Positions 1 through 7,771 of a DNA stretch of 64,000 bases are shown in pieces. How positions within the stretch are numbered: position 1 is the stretch's first letter; the number at the start of each line of letters is the position of its first letter. The position numbers and the translations under genes are program-made. The stretch is from Lujinxingia sediminis (GTDB lineage Bacteria > Myxococcota_A > Bradymonadia > Bradymonadales > Bradymonadaceae), in NCBI RefSeq assembly GCF_004005565.1, contig NZ_SADD01000001.1, positions 620,001 through 684,000 of the forward strand, in the 5' to 3' direction. Below the pieces are notes generated by a model, which was not told where the DNA came from, made no database searches, and worked only from the letters and a program-made list of their open reading frames with translations.

Positions 1-105
1 GTGCCAGACCTCCTCGAAGGCCCAGTCGAAGGCATCGAAGGTGAGGTTTTCGGTGGCTTCATCCAAAAACGCGTTGCCGCGCTGCAGGGCATCTTCGGGG
101 GTCAT
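1..105 (-). CDS. N-terminal fragment of an unrecognised protein
   Basis: An ATG at 105 on the minus strand opens a frame that runs off the left edge of the window. The 35 visible residues start MTPEDALQRGNAFLDEATEN and are acidic and probably helical. No signal peptide or recognisable motif is visible in so short a piece, and the ribosome binding site is weak. It may simply be a hypothetical protein; the function cannot be judged without the sequence to the left. Confidence 0.5.
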   Translation of the reverse strand, partial: MTPEDALQRGNAFLDEATENLTFDAFDWAFEEVWH

Positions 106-252
106 ACATCAGGCCTGTGAGACGGGGTTCTCGGGGATATTTAGCGGATTTACCAACGTGGACTCCAACGTGGGCGGATGAGGATTCATTTCATAGATGT
201 GGCGCATGTTTATTATGCGCGCGGTGCATGGTTTGACGGGGTTCCAGAAGTT

Positions 253-282
253 TCGCCGGCGCTCCGATCGGAGCGCCGGCGA
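253..282. repeat. 30-bp perfect palindrome in intergenic space
   Basis: Positions 253-267 are the exact reverse complement of 268-282, centred on GATC, with GCCGGC near each end. It lies in the 270-bp gap between the truncated gene (ending at the window edge) and the 3' end of the NRAMP-like gene at 376. Neither side has a T-run, so it is not a typical intrinsic terminator. No other feature was seen in this gap. Confidence 0.8.
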
Positions 283-375
283 TGTTTCAATCCGGGCAAG
301 CGTTGGCCCTTCGCAGGCCCGGAGCTTCGCGGCCTTTTCTACCTTGTACGGTACGCACCACGTCTACGGGCAGGG

Positions 376-1632
376 TTAGCCGAACATCTCGCCGAAGATG
401 GCATTGAGAACGCCGCGCCCGGAGCTTAGCGCCACGTAGGTCGCAAAGATCACGAGCACCACGTTGATCACGTTGCTCTTCCAGCCGTTGACGTGGTCGC
501 CCATTGTTTTTTTATCGTTGACCGCCCAGAAGAGAAAGGCCGCGGTCAGAGGAAGGCCGAATACCCCGTTGAAGGCCGGAAAGAGGGTGATCATCTGCAC
601 GATGCTCAGCCCGGTCACTGCCGAGACAATCGGCGACGACATCCCCAGGAGAATGCCGCCGGCGTAGATGGTCTTAAAGGCCCGGGAGTCCTGGTCTTTT
701 TCAGGAGCGTCGACCGCTTCGAGGATCATGTAGGGGATGGTCCACATGATGGGCACGATGCTGTTGAACGCAGCGCCGATCACACCGAGCAAAAAGACGA
801 CCATGGCCCACTCGCCAAGGACTTCGGCCAGGGCTTCGCCGGGCGTAATGAAGCTTGTCAGTTCGGTATAGCCTGCCGGGCGGAGTACGGCGGCCGAGAC
901 CACGATGATGCACACGGTGATGATACCGCCGACGATGTATCCAAAGCTCAGGTCGTGGCGTACATCGGAGAGGTCGTCTTCGGTGGTCCAGCCTTTCTTC
1001 TTTACGAGAATCGACTCCAGGAAGAAGTTCGGCCAGAGCGCTGTCGTCCCGAGAATGGCCGCTCCCAGGAGCATCGCACCCTGGTCGGGGAGGGAGGGCA
1101 CAAAGCCCCGGGCCATCTCGATCGGGGAGGGACCGCTGGCCCCGGCGACGACGATGTAGAGTACGAGCAGCACGAACATCATCGCCGTCACAAACATCTC
1201 GACGCGGTCATACTTGAGCACGCCGGTGAGGATGGCGGCCACGCCGGCAACCAGCGCGACGGGCTGCCAGGCGAGCGCCTCCCCGGTCAGGATCTCTACC
1301 GACATGCCGACTGCTGCGGTCAGCGCGACGGTCCAGGCGATGCATCCCAGCGAGAGAAAGAGCGCGATGGTAAGTGCCGGGCCTTTGCCGAGCTTTCTGC
1401 GGATAAAGCCCATCAGGGTGTCGCCAAAAATACCCAGGCGCGCGCTCATATCCTGGGCCATAAACCCCAGGAGAACCGCGCCGATGACGGCCCAGATCAG
1501 CGTGTAGCCGTACTCAACCCCGGCCTGGCTGGCGATGTAGATGGAACCGCTACCGAAGTAGCTGGCGACCATCACGAAGCTCAGGCCGTACTTTTCAAAA
1601 AAACGCTTCAGGAGGGACTGCACTTTCAACAT
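376..1632 (-). CDS. NRAMP-family transporter with atypical metal site
   Basis: A polytopic membrane protein of 418 residues related to MntH/NRAMP transporters (LeuT fold). Family similarity is clear after transmembrane segment 1 (QAGVEYGYTLIW, then MAQDMSARLGI). The canonical metal-binding motifs are missing: DPGN of segment 1 is GSGS (residues 27-30) and MPH of segment 6 reads LWPN in the region GTTALWPNFFLES. The substrate is therefore probably not Mn2+/Fe2+ bound in the usual way. I chose the ATG at 1632 because a longer upstream extension would overlap the next gene. It lies 130 bp downstream of the TauE-family gene on the same strand and may be co-transcribed. Confidence 0.85.
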   Translation of the reverse strand: MLKVQSLLKRFFEKYGLSFVMVASYFGSGSIYIASQAGVEYGYTLIWAVIGAVLLGFMAQDMSARLGIFGDTLMGFIRRKLGKGPALTIALFLSLGCIAWTVALTAAVGMSVEILTGEALAWQPVALVAGVAAILTGVLKYDRVEMFVTAMMFVLLVLYIVVAGASGPSPIEMARGFVPSLPDQGAMLLGAAILGTTALWPNFFLESILVKKKGWTTEDDLSDVRHDLSFGYIVGGIITVCIIVVSAAVLRPAGYTELTSFITPGEALAEVLGEWAMVVFLLGVIGAAFNSIVPIMWTIPYMILEAVDAPEKDQDSRAFKTIYAGGILLGMSSPIVSAVTGLSIVQMITLFPAFNGVFGLPLTAAFLFWAVNDKKTMGDHVNGWKSNVINVVLVIFATYVALSSGRGVLNAIFGEMFG

Positions 1633-1762
1633 GGGATCTCGTTGTGCGAGGGGGGGAAGGGGGGCAAAAGGCGCGCGGAACCCGGGCGAGAGGTTTCGCG
1701 CAGCGAGAGCATTGCAGGGGGATAGCTTCGCGAAGGATGGCGTGGTGGAACGTCTCGCGGCG

Positions 1763-2551
1763 CTAGGTCGCGCCGGCACCCGAGAGCATGTAGATGCCCA
1801 GCGCGACGAGCACGAACGCCAGCCCTGTTTTGAGGCGAGTGGGGTCGATGCGACGTGCGATAACCCAGCCGGCGATGGTGCCGATGAAGAGGGGGATGCC
1901 CACCAGCACGGCCAGTCCCCAGTCGATGGCATCGACCATCGCAAAACCAAGGGCTGCGAAGGCTGCGATGAAGATCGATTGCACCTGGGCCAGCGCGACG
2001 GCCAGCAGCATCGGCACCCCCAGCACCACCATCAGCGGTACCGCCAGCACCGGGCCACCGACGCCGAGCAGGCCGCCGGGAAGCCCCACCGCCAGACCCA
2101 GCCCGGCCATAGCAAGGCGGCCTTTCGGGGAGTTGAGCTCGAAGTCCGCTGGAGCCTCCAGCGCGCGGGCCCGGGAGCGCTCTCGCACAACGATGATCAC
2201 GCCGGTCATCAGTACGAAGGCCCCCAGCAAAAGCCCGAAGAGGTCGGCGTCGAGCACCGTGTTGAGGCGCGCTCCTACAAAAGCACCGACAACGCTCGTC
2301 AGGCTCAAGACCAGCGCGGCGTTGCGGGCCGTGGTTGTGGCGAGTTGTCCGGAGCGAAGGTAGGCGTAACTTCCCAGAAGCCCCGTGCCGATAAAGGTCA
2401 CGCTGGCGGTGCCGGCGACGGTGGCCGGGTCGATGTTGAGCAGAAGAAAGAGCGCGATGGTGACGAAGATGCCACCGGGGCCGATGGTGGTGATGCACAC
2501 GCCGCCGACAAGCGCGATGAGACTAAGAATAATGCCAAGCCCGAGAGTCAT
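1763..2551 (-). CDS. TauE/SafE (DUF81) family sulfite/anion exporter-like permease
   Basis: An integral inner-membrane protein of 262 residues with about eight hydrophobic segments and the glycine-rich family signature GLPGGLLGVGGPVLAVPL in the second half. A matching GGVCITTIGPGGIF lies in the first half, the internal repeat expected of TauE/SafE proteins. Members export sulfite, sulfoacetate or related organic anions, but the substrate cannot be read from sequence. AAGG lies 5-6 bases before the ATG. It is divergent from the M13 peptidase gene and reads toward the NRAMP-like gene. Confidence 0.85.
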   Translation of the reverse strand: MTLGLGIILSLIALVGGVCITTIGPGGIFVTIALFLLLNIDPATVAGTASVTFIGTGLLGSYAYLRSGQLATTTARNAALVLSLTSVVGAFVGARLNTVLDADLFGLLLGAFVLMTGVIIVVRERSRARALEAPADFELNSPKGRLAMAGLGLAVGLPGGLLGVGGPVLAVPLMVVLGVPMLLAVALAQVQSIFIAAFAALGFAMVDAIDWGLAVLVGIPLFIGTIAGWVIARRIDPTRLKTGLAFVLVALGIYMLSGAGAT

Positions 2552-2829
2552 GGGGGCCTTATGAGAGGGTCAACCAGGCTGTCTATACAGACGGCAACGA
2601 ACGCGGGACGCAGCACAAGGCAGGGTAGAAAGAGGCAGGCTGCGCCCCCCTTAGAGCGCGGAGAGTATACATAATTCCGGGTGTTTTGAGGAGGGCCGGT
2701 CGGAGGTTCTCCCGGACCTCACTCTTGCGCGAGGATTGCCGAGGGGGGCTGTGGCGGTTAATCAGGTTGCGAGTTTTTGAGAAGACGCGGGGTCTGCCCG
2801 CGCATACGGCAGAGAACAGCGAGGAATGT

Positions 2830-4944
2830 ATGAGGTTGAAGAAGAGCAGCTGGTGGTTGGCAGGGTTGGGGCTGGCGGTGGGGGCGGCCTGTGCGACCCA
2901 GCCGCAGAGTGCGAGCGAAGGGACCGAGCCCGAGCTCGGCGTGGAGGTCGAAGGTGCCGCGGAGGCCGAGGCCACGGCAACGCCGCGCTTTGGCAACTTC
3001 GGCTTTGATACCGAAGGCATGAACACGGAGGTGGCTCCCGGTGATGATTTCTACGCCTACGCCAGCGGCGCCTGGCAAGAGGTCACCGAGATTCCTTCGG
3101 ACCGCGCCCGCTACGGCGTCTTCGACATGCTCAGCCTCGAAGCTGAGGAGCAGGTCAACCAGATCATCCTCGCCGCCGCAAAAGAGGGCGGTGAGCCGGG
3201 CAGCAACACGCAGCTTATCGGTGATCTTTACGCCAGCTGGATGGACGCCGAAGCCATCGAAGAGGCCGGGCTGACGCCTCTGAAGCCTCATCTGGACACC
3301 ATTAACGCGTTGGACTCCCACGAGGCGGCCGCTCGCCAGATGGCCGACCCCGCCTACCCGGTGATGGTCCGTGTGCGCATCATGCCCGACCCGGCTGACC
3401 CCACCGTCTATACGGTGAGCTCGGGGCAGGGCGGGCTGGGAATGCCCAACCGCGACTATTATCTCGACGAGTCTGAGCGTTTTGTGCAGTACCGCCAGGC
3501 CTACGTCGAGTACATCGCGCACCTCTTTGACTTGGCCGAGATCGAAGACGGTGTGGCGAAGGCCCGGGCCATCCTCGAGCTTGAGACGGCGATCGCCCGG
3601 GCGCACTGGACCCGCGAGCGATCGCGTCAGGTGGAGGAGACCTACAACGTGCTCAGCATCGCCGAGTATGAGGCCCTGGCACCCTCCCTCAAGCTCGCCG
3701 AGGGGCTGGAACTCCGCGGGTTGACCGGCGTCGAGAAGGTCGTCGTCTCCCAGCCCAGCGCGGTGGAGGGGATTGGCGAGGTCTTTGAAAACGCCTCGCT
3801 TGATCTGCTCAAAGACTACCTGACCTTTCATTTCATCTCGGACCGCGCCTCCTGGCTTCCGAGCGCGTTTGATGAGGCCAGTTTCAACTTCTACTCGAAG
3901 ACCTTGCGCGGCACCGAGGAGCAGCGCGAGCGCGATCGCCGCGGCACCGAGCTTGTGGGCTGGACGCTGGGCCATGCGGTCGGCCAGGAGTACGTCGCGC
4001 TGCATTTCCCGCCGGAGTCCAAAGCCCAGATGGAAGATCTGGTTCAAAACCTCACCGAAGGCTTCGCAGGCCGCCTCAAAAACCTCGACTGGATGGACGA
4101 CGCCACCCGCGAGCAGGCCCTGGATAAGTTGTCGACCTTTGAGCCCCGCATCGGCTACCCCGAGAAGTGGGACAGCTACGAGGGCCTGGCGCTTGCGGCC
4201 GACGACTACTTTGGCAACCGCATGCGCATCAGTGAGCATCGGTGGAACGAGGAGCTCAAGCGTTTCAAAGAGCCTGTCGACCGCGAGCGCTGGAGCTGGC
4301 CGCCGCAGATGGTCAACGCGAGCTACAATCCGTTGATGAACCAGATCACCTTCCCGGCGGGTATTCTTCAGGCGCCTTTCTTTGACCCGAACGCCGATCC
4401 GGCCATGAATTATGGCGCGATCGGGGCGGTGATTGGCCATGAGATTGGCCACGGCTTTGACGACCAGGGCCGCCGCTTTGATGCTCAGGGACGGATCCGC
4501 GACTGGTGGACCCCCGAGACCAACGCCGCGTTTGAGGAAGCCTCCAGTCGTCTGGGTGAGCAATACTCGCAGTTTTGCCCGATCGACGACCTCTGCATCA
4601 ACGGCAAGCTCTCCATGGGAGAGAATATCGGCGATCTGGGCGGCATGCAGATGGCCTACGCGGCCTACCGTAACTTCGTCGAGAAGACCTACCCCGAAGG
4701 CGAAGCGCCGGTGATCGACGGTTTTACTGGCGACCAGCGCTTCTTTCTGGCCTGGGCTCAGGTCTGGCGCTCGCTCTACCGCGACGACGCGCTGCGCGCC
4801 CAGCTCGTCAACGGCCCGCACTCTCCCGGCATGTACCGCGTCAATGGCGTGGTGCGTAACCTCGACGCCTGGTACGAGGCCTTCGATGTGACCGAAGACC
4901 ACGCCCTCTACCTGCCGCCGGAAGAGCGCGTGCGCATCTGGTAA
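2830..4944 (+). CDS. M13 (neprilysin-like) zinc metallopeptidase lipoprotein
   Basis: A 704-residue protein with a short signal peptide ending at a lipobox-like GAAC (residue about 20), so probably a lipoprotein in the envelope. The zinc site is HEIGH at residues 537-541, with the third ligand and catalytic partner in GENIGDLGG (E598, D602). The M13 substrate-binding NASYNP motif lies upstream of these. Length and motif order fit bacterial PepO/neprilysin homologues, which cleave oligopeptides. The start at 2830 has GAGG 5 bases upstream and begins directly with the signal sequence. An in-frame extension to 2686 exists but would bury the signal peptide. It is a single gene followed by a strong terminator. 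Confidence 0.93.
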   Translation: MRLKKSSWWLAGLGLAVGAACATQPQSASEGTEPELGVEVEGAAEAEATATPRFGNFGFDTEGMNTEVAPGDDFYAYASGAWQEVTEIPSDRARYGVFDMLSLEAEEQVNQIILAAAKEGGEPGSNTQLIGDLYASWMDAEAIEEAGLTPLKPHLDTINALDSHEAAARQMADPAYPVMVRVRIMPDPADPTVYTVSSGQGGLGMPNRDYYLDESERFVQYRQAYVEYIAHLFDLAEIEDGVAKARAILELETAIARAHWTRERSRQVEETYNVLSIAEYEALAPSLKLAEGLELRGLTGVEKVVVSQPSAVEGIGEVFENASLDLLKDYLTFHFISDRASWLPSAFDEASFNFYSKTLRGTEEQRERDRRGTELVGWTLGHAVGQEYVALHFPPESKAQMEDLVQNLTEGFAGRLKNLDWMDDATREQALDKLSTFEPRIGYPEKWDSYEGLALAADDYFGNRMRISEHRWNEELKRFKEPVDRERWSWPPQMVNASYNPLMNQITFPAGILQAPFFDPNADPAMNYGAIGAVIGHEIGHGFDDQGRRFDAQGRIRDWWTPETNAAFEEASSRLGEQYSQFCPIDDLCINGKLSMGENIGDLGGMQMAYAAYRNFVEKTYPEGEAPVIDGFTGDQRFFLAWAQVWRSLYRDDALRAQLVNGPHSPGMYRVNGVVRNLDAWYEAFDVTEDHALYLPPEERVRIW

Positions 4945-5025
4945 TTTTTAATCAGGGGAGAGCGTTGATGCCGGGAGAAGATCTCGAGCACTTCCCGACG
5001 CCGGACGCACTGCCTGAACGAAAAG

Positions 5026-5062
5026 TACCCCCGAGATTCACGTGGATCTCGGGGGTATTTTT
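5026..5062. terminator. Bidirectional rho-independent terminator
   Basis: A 12-bp perfect stem (TACCCCCGAGAT, 5026-5037, with 5046-5057) and an 8-base loop, followed by TTTTT and preceded by AAAAG. It can stop both the M13 peptidase transcript and the convergent VOC-gene transcript. Confidence 0.9.
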
Positions 5063-5104
5063 GGATCCGGGATATCGCGCGACGTCGGGAACGCCCCGGA
5101 AGGC

Positions 5105-5497
5105 TCAGACATCGGCGGCAAGCTGGGGGGCCGGCGGCTCCCACAACTCGAAGCGATGTCCCTCCGGGTCGACCGCCCAGCCAAACCTGCCAAACTCCGA
5201 GTCTTCGATCTTCGCATCGACCTCGACGCCCGCATCCCGAAGACGCGTGAGCATGGCATCGAGGTTATCGACCCGGAAGTTGATCATGAAGGCCTGGCGC
5301 GCGCTGCCAAAATACTCAGTATCGTTCTTAAAAGGCGCCCAGATGCTGTAGGCATCGGGCTGCGTCTCGTCTTTGTTCTGAAAGATGACGTAGCCATCGA
5401 TATCCGGAAGGCCCAGATGCTCCACGTACCAGGCTCTGAGGGCCTCGGGGTCGGTTGCGCGAAAGAAGATGCCGCCGATACCTGTGACGCGTGCCAT
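5105..5497 (-). CDS. VOC-superfamily protein (glyoxalase/bleomycin-resistance fold)
   Basis: A 130-residue protein with one vicinal-oxygen-chelate unit: the N-terminal strand GIGGIFFRATDPEALRAWYV and the C-terminal DPEGHRFELWEPP. These match the beta-alpha-beta-beta-beta halves and contain a likely metal ligand Glu near the end. Small cytoplasmic enzymes of this group act as isomerases, dioxygenases or binding proteins. The specific substrate is not recognisable. The ATG at 5497 is preceded by GAGGAG 7 bases upstream. It is convergent with the M13 gene across a terminator. Confidence 0.85.
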   Translation of the reverse strand: MARVTGIGGIFFRATDPEALRAWYVEHLGLPDIDGYVIFQNKDETQPDAYSIWAPFKNDTEYFGSARQAFMINFRVDNLDAMLTRLRDAGVEVDAKIEDSEFGRFGWAVDPEGHRFELWEPPAPQLAADV

Positions 5498-5583
5498 GCG
5501 ATGCTCCTCGGTGGGGGAATGCAGCCAGGAGGGAACCATCGCATGAGGTCATGGTGGCGTCTACAACGCAGTCATACCCGGGG

Positions 5584-6210
5584 TCAGGTGCGGGCGGTGG
5601 AGCGCGGTGCGGCGGCCATGGCGCGAAGACCAATCCAGCACAGTAGAAGAATGATCAGCAGGCGGTTGGGGCTCGAAGGGCTGCCGGTGCTGCAATCGGC
5701 GGCGTCCTCGCCAGCGTCGTTCCCGGGGGCTGGCCGGTAGGACTGTTCCAGGCTCAGGTTCACCTCATGGGAGGCCTGCCCGTCATGGGCCAGTAAGAAC
5801 GCCGAGGTCAGGTCCTGGCCGATAAAGGGCTCGCCTTCCTCATCAAGCCCCGCCTCCAGGGGAAGCTCCCACTCACCACCGGAAGGGAGCTCGGCCAACA
5901 GGCAGCTCTCATTGAGCTCGCCCTCGGCTTCAAGCGCGATGCACTCCCCGTCATAGAAGTTCAATGCACCCGCGCAGCTGTTGGTCAGCGTGATGGTGAT
6001 GGCGCAATGATCGTCATCGGGAAACGTCTCAAAGGGCGCGTCGCTCTCCAGGCACTCAAGCGTCTCGGCGAGGTTGGCGGAGGCGCTGCAGCGCAAGGGA
6101 CCGAGCTCGGGGCTCGTTGCGCTGGCTTCACCGAGGCTGATGCTCAAGCCCATCACCAGCGTCATCAGTGCGAGCGCGAAAGGGTGGAGGGGGCGTTGTC
6201 CAGAAAACAT
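5584..6210 (-). CDS. Secreted protein with C-terminal anchor-like segment
   Basis: 208 residues, function unknown. It has an N-terminal signal peptide (hydrophobic core about residues 11-25, then ASATSPE), an acidic extracytoplasmic body with several Cys residues, and a C-terminal tail. The tail has a Cys (DCSTGS), a hydrophobic stretch RLLIILLLCWIGL and a final Arg-containing end. This tripartite tail resembles sorting signals such as MYXO-CTERM, although with a single Cys. GAGAGG precedes the ATG at 6210; a start 12 codons earlier is possible. Confidence 0.7.
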   Translation of the reverse strand: MFSGQRPLHPFALALMTLVMGLSISLGEASATSPELGPLRCSASANLAETLECLESDAPFETFPDDDHCAITITLTNSCAGALNFYDGECIALEAEGELNESCLLAELPSGGEWELPLEAGLDEEGEPFIGQDLTSAFLLAHDGQASHEVNLSLEQSYRPAPGNDAGEDAADCSTGSPSSPNRLLIILLLCWIGLRAMAAAPRSTART

Positions 6211-6314
6211 GGCAGGCCTCTCGAGCGTGGGGTGGAACGTATCCAACGCGCCCGTGGTACGGGCTTCAGCACTGAATCAGTGCAGAGAGCATGCCATGGT
6301 CTCCTGCTCAGGAA

Positions 6315-6407
6315 TCAGGCGCAGTGCAACTCGGAGACCGTTCCCAGGCGAATGATGCACCGGTTGGAGGTGCATGGCGCATTGTCGTCGCAAGGCTCGC
6401 TGCTCAT
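6315..6407 (-). CDS. 30-residue Cys-rich reading frame, possibly the 3' part of a frameshifted gene
   Basis: Begins at an ATG that overlaps the stop of the preceding small gene as ATGA and encodes SSEPCDDNAPCTSNRC and a short tail ending HCA. The spaced cysteines look like the continuation of the GGEACLGGRC motif that ends the upstream frame. The two may therefore be one secreted Cys-rich protein broken by a frameshift or sequencing error. It could also be translated by coupling, or be spurious. Confidence 0.35.
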   Translation of the reverse strand: MSSEPCDDNAPCTSNRCIIRLGTVSELHCA

Positions 6408-6562
6408 GCGTTCGCGCAGCGTCCTCCCAGGCAGGCTTCGCCCCCAAAGAAGTCCAGAGCGCTCTGGCTGGCGAGCGCCGCGTCGGAGGAGCTGGCAACC
6501 ATCAGCGCGCTGAGCAGCAACGCAGCACAGCAGCGAATGAGAATTCTGGGACGTCGCAACAT
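6404..6562 (-). CDS. Small secreted protein, 52 residues (possibly truncated by frameshift)
   Basis: Starts MLRRPRILIRCC and has a clear signal peptide: basic N-terminus, hydrophobic core AALLLSALMVA, then a small-residue region ending about ALA. A short mature part contains GGEACLGGRC. It lies upstream of, and on the same strand as, the anchored secreted protein gene at 5584-6210. The frame stops just before a second Cys-rich frame (6315-6407). No function is recognisable. Confidence 0.5.
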   Translation of the reverse strand: MLRRPRILIRCCAALLLSALMVASSSDAALASQSALDFFGGEACLGGRCANA

Positions 6563-6713
6563 CGGTCATCCGGGATGAAGGAGGGCAGCGTCCGGCGAGC
6601 CTGATCAAGCCTCCCGTTTCGCTCAAGGTGCCGGGCCGGAGGTTTGGTACAACCCCGCAGGTGCGCAGCTTTGCGATCAGCAGCGATGGACTTCCTCGTT
6701 TCGCGGAGCCGTA

Positions 6714-7406
6714 ATGTCAGACGCACGAGAGGATCGCTACGCCCCGGCACGCCGGAGAATGGTGGAGCAACAGATCCGTTCCCGGGGCATCGAGCTTGAG
6801 TCGGTGCTCAGGGCGATGGCCGAGGTGCCCCGGGAGCGCTTTGTCCCCCGGCGCTACCGATCGGACGCCTACGAGGATGTGGCGCTGCCCATCGGAGGCG
6901 GCCAGACCATCACCCAGCCTTATCTGGTGGCCTGGATGACGGTGCTCCTTCGGCCGCACCCCCATGACCGGGTGCTGGAGGTGGGTACCGGCTCGGGTTA
7001 CCAGGCCGCCGTGCTCGCCAGGCTCGTCGATGAGGTCTTCACCATTGAGCGTGTCGATGAGCTCGCGGAGCGCGCGCGCGACACGCTCGCTGATGTAGGC
7101 GTTGATAATGTTGCGGTGCGCAGCGGCGATGGTTCGCTGGGCTGGGCCGGCGTTGCTCCCTTTGATGGCATCCTCGTGACCGCCGGCGCCCTCACCATCC
7201 CCGAGCCACTGCTTGAGCAACTTAGTGTGGGAGGCCGGCTGGTCATGCCCCTGGGCACACAAAGTGCTCCGCAGACTCTGGTGCGCGTCACGCGTACCTC
7301 GGAGCGCCGCTACCGCCGTGAGGAGTTCGGCCAGGTGCGTTTTGTGCCCCTGATCGGCGAAGAGGGCGCCGATGAGGCGCCCTCTCGCGGGGATTTCTGG
7401 TTTTAA
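6714..7406 (+). CDS. pcm: Protein-L-isoaspartate O-methyltransferase
   Basis: 230 residues, the usual Pcm length. It transfers a methyl group from S-adenosylmethionine to isoaspartyl residues in damaged cytoplasmic proteins to start their repair. The family block GGGQTITQPYLVAWMT is followed by SAM-binding motif I VLEVGTGSGYQAAVLA and the later GILVTAGA. The N-terminal MVEQQIRSRGI helix is typical. It stands alone on the plus strand and ends 18 bp from the convergent GNAT gene. A perfect 10-bp stem (7361-7370 with 7376-7385) lies within its last codons. Confidence 0.95.
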   Translation: MSDAREDRYAPARRRMVEQQIRSRGIELESVLRAMAEVPRERFVPRRYRSDAYEDVALPIGGGQTITQPYLVAWMTVLLRPHPHDRVLEVGTGSGYQAAVLARLVDEVFTIERVDELAERARDTLADVGVDNVAVRSGDGSLGWAGVAPFDGILVTAGALTIPEPLLEQLSVGGRLVMPLGTQSAPQTLVRVTRTSERRYRREEFGQVRFVPLIGEEGADEAPSRGDFWF

Positions 7407-7424
7407 ACGAAGGGCGCCCGAGGC

Positions 7425-7736
7425 TCAGGGCAGATCGGCCGCTTCGAGCACATCGTGGTAGTCGGGCGTCTTCTGCAGGATCGCACGGGCCGCTGAGCAG
7501 GTCGGCGTGATCTTGCATTCGGTGCTGCGCGCATGTTTCACGGCCTCGGCCACGAGCTTGCGCGCCATGCCCTGACCCCGAAGCGACGCATCCACAAAGG
7601 TATGATGCACTTCCATCGCTCCGGATGGGGCGCGTCGGTAATCGATCGTCGCCACCCGCGCGCCGTCTTTCTCCAGATAGATGGAGCCACCGGCCTCGGT
7701 CTGCTGATGCGAAAAATTCGGCTCGTGTTCGGTCAC
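7425..7736 (-). CDS. Small GNAT-like N-acetyltransferase (YjdJ/COG2388 type)
   Basis: 103 residues containing the acetyl-CoA pyrophosphate-binding loop LRGQGMARKLV, preceded by EVHHTFVDASLRG. This is the hallmark of the short GNAT-like proteins of the YjdJ group, whose substrates are unknown. I chose the GTG at 7736, which has AAAGGAG 5 bases upstream; an ATG five codons earlier would place that ribosome site inside the gene. It follows hemL by 35 bp and may be the last gene of the haem operon. Confidence 0.8.
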   Translation of the reverse strand: MTEHEPNFSHQQTEAGGSIYLEKDGARVATIDYRRAPSGAMEVHHTFVDASLRGQGMARKLVAEAVKHARSTECKITPTCSAARAILQKTPDYHDVLEAADLP

Positions 7737-7771
7737 GGTGGCTCCTTTCATGGGAGTGAGGCGGGCGGGAT

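Noticed and set aside
178..429. Plus-strand frame in the gap around the 30-bp palindrome
   Set aside because: Overlaps the end of the NRAMP-like gene and has no ribosome site or recognisable motif.
493..1725. Long open frame opposite the NRAMP-like gene
   Set aside because: Antisense shadow with composition unlike a protein; the minus-strand gene has clear family motifs.
2758..4902. Long antisense frame opposite the M13 peptidase gene
   Set aside because: Mirror of high-GC codon usage; the plus-strand gene has the HEIGH and GENIGD motifs.
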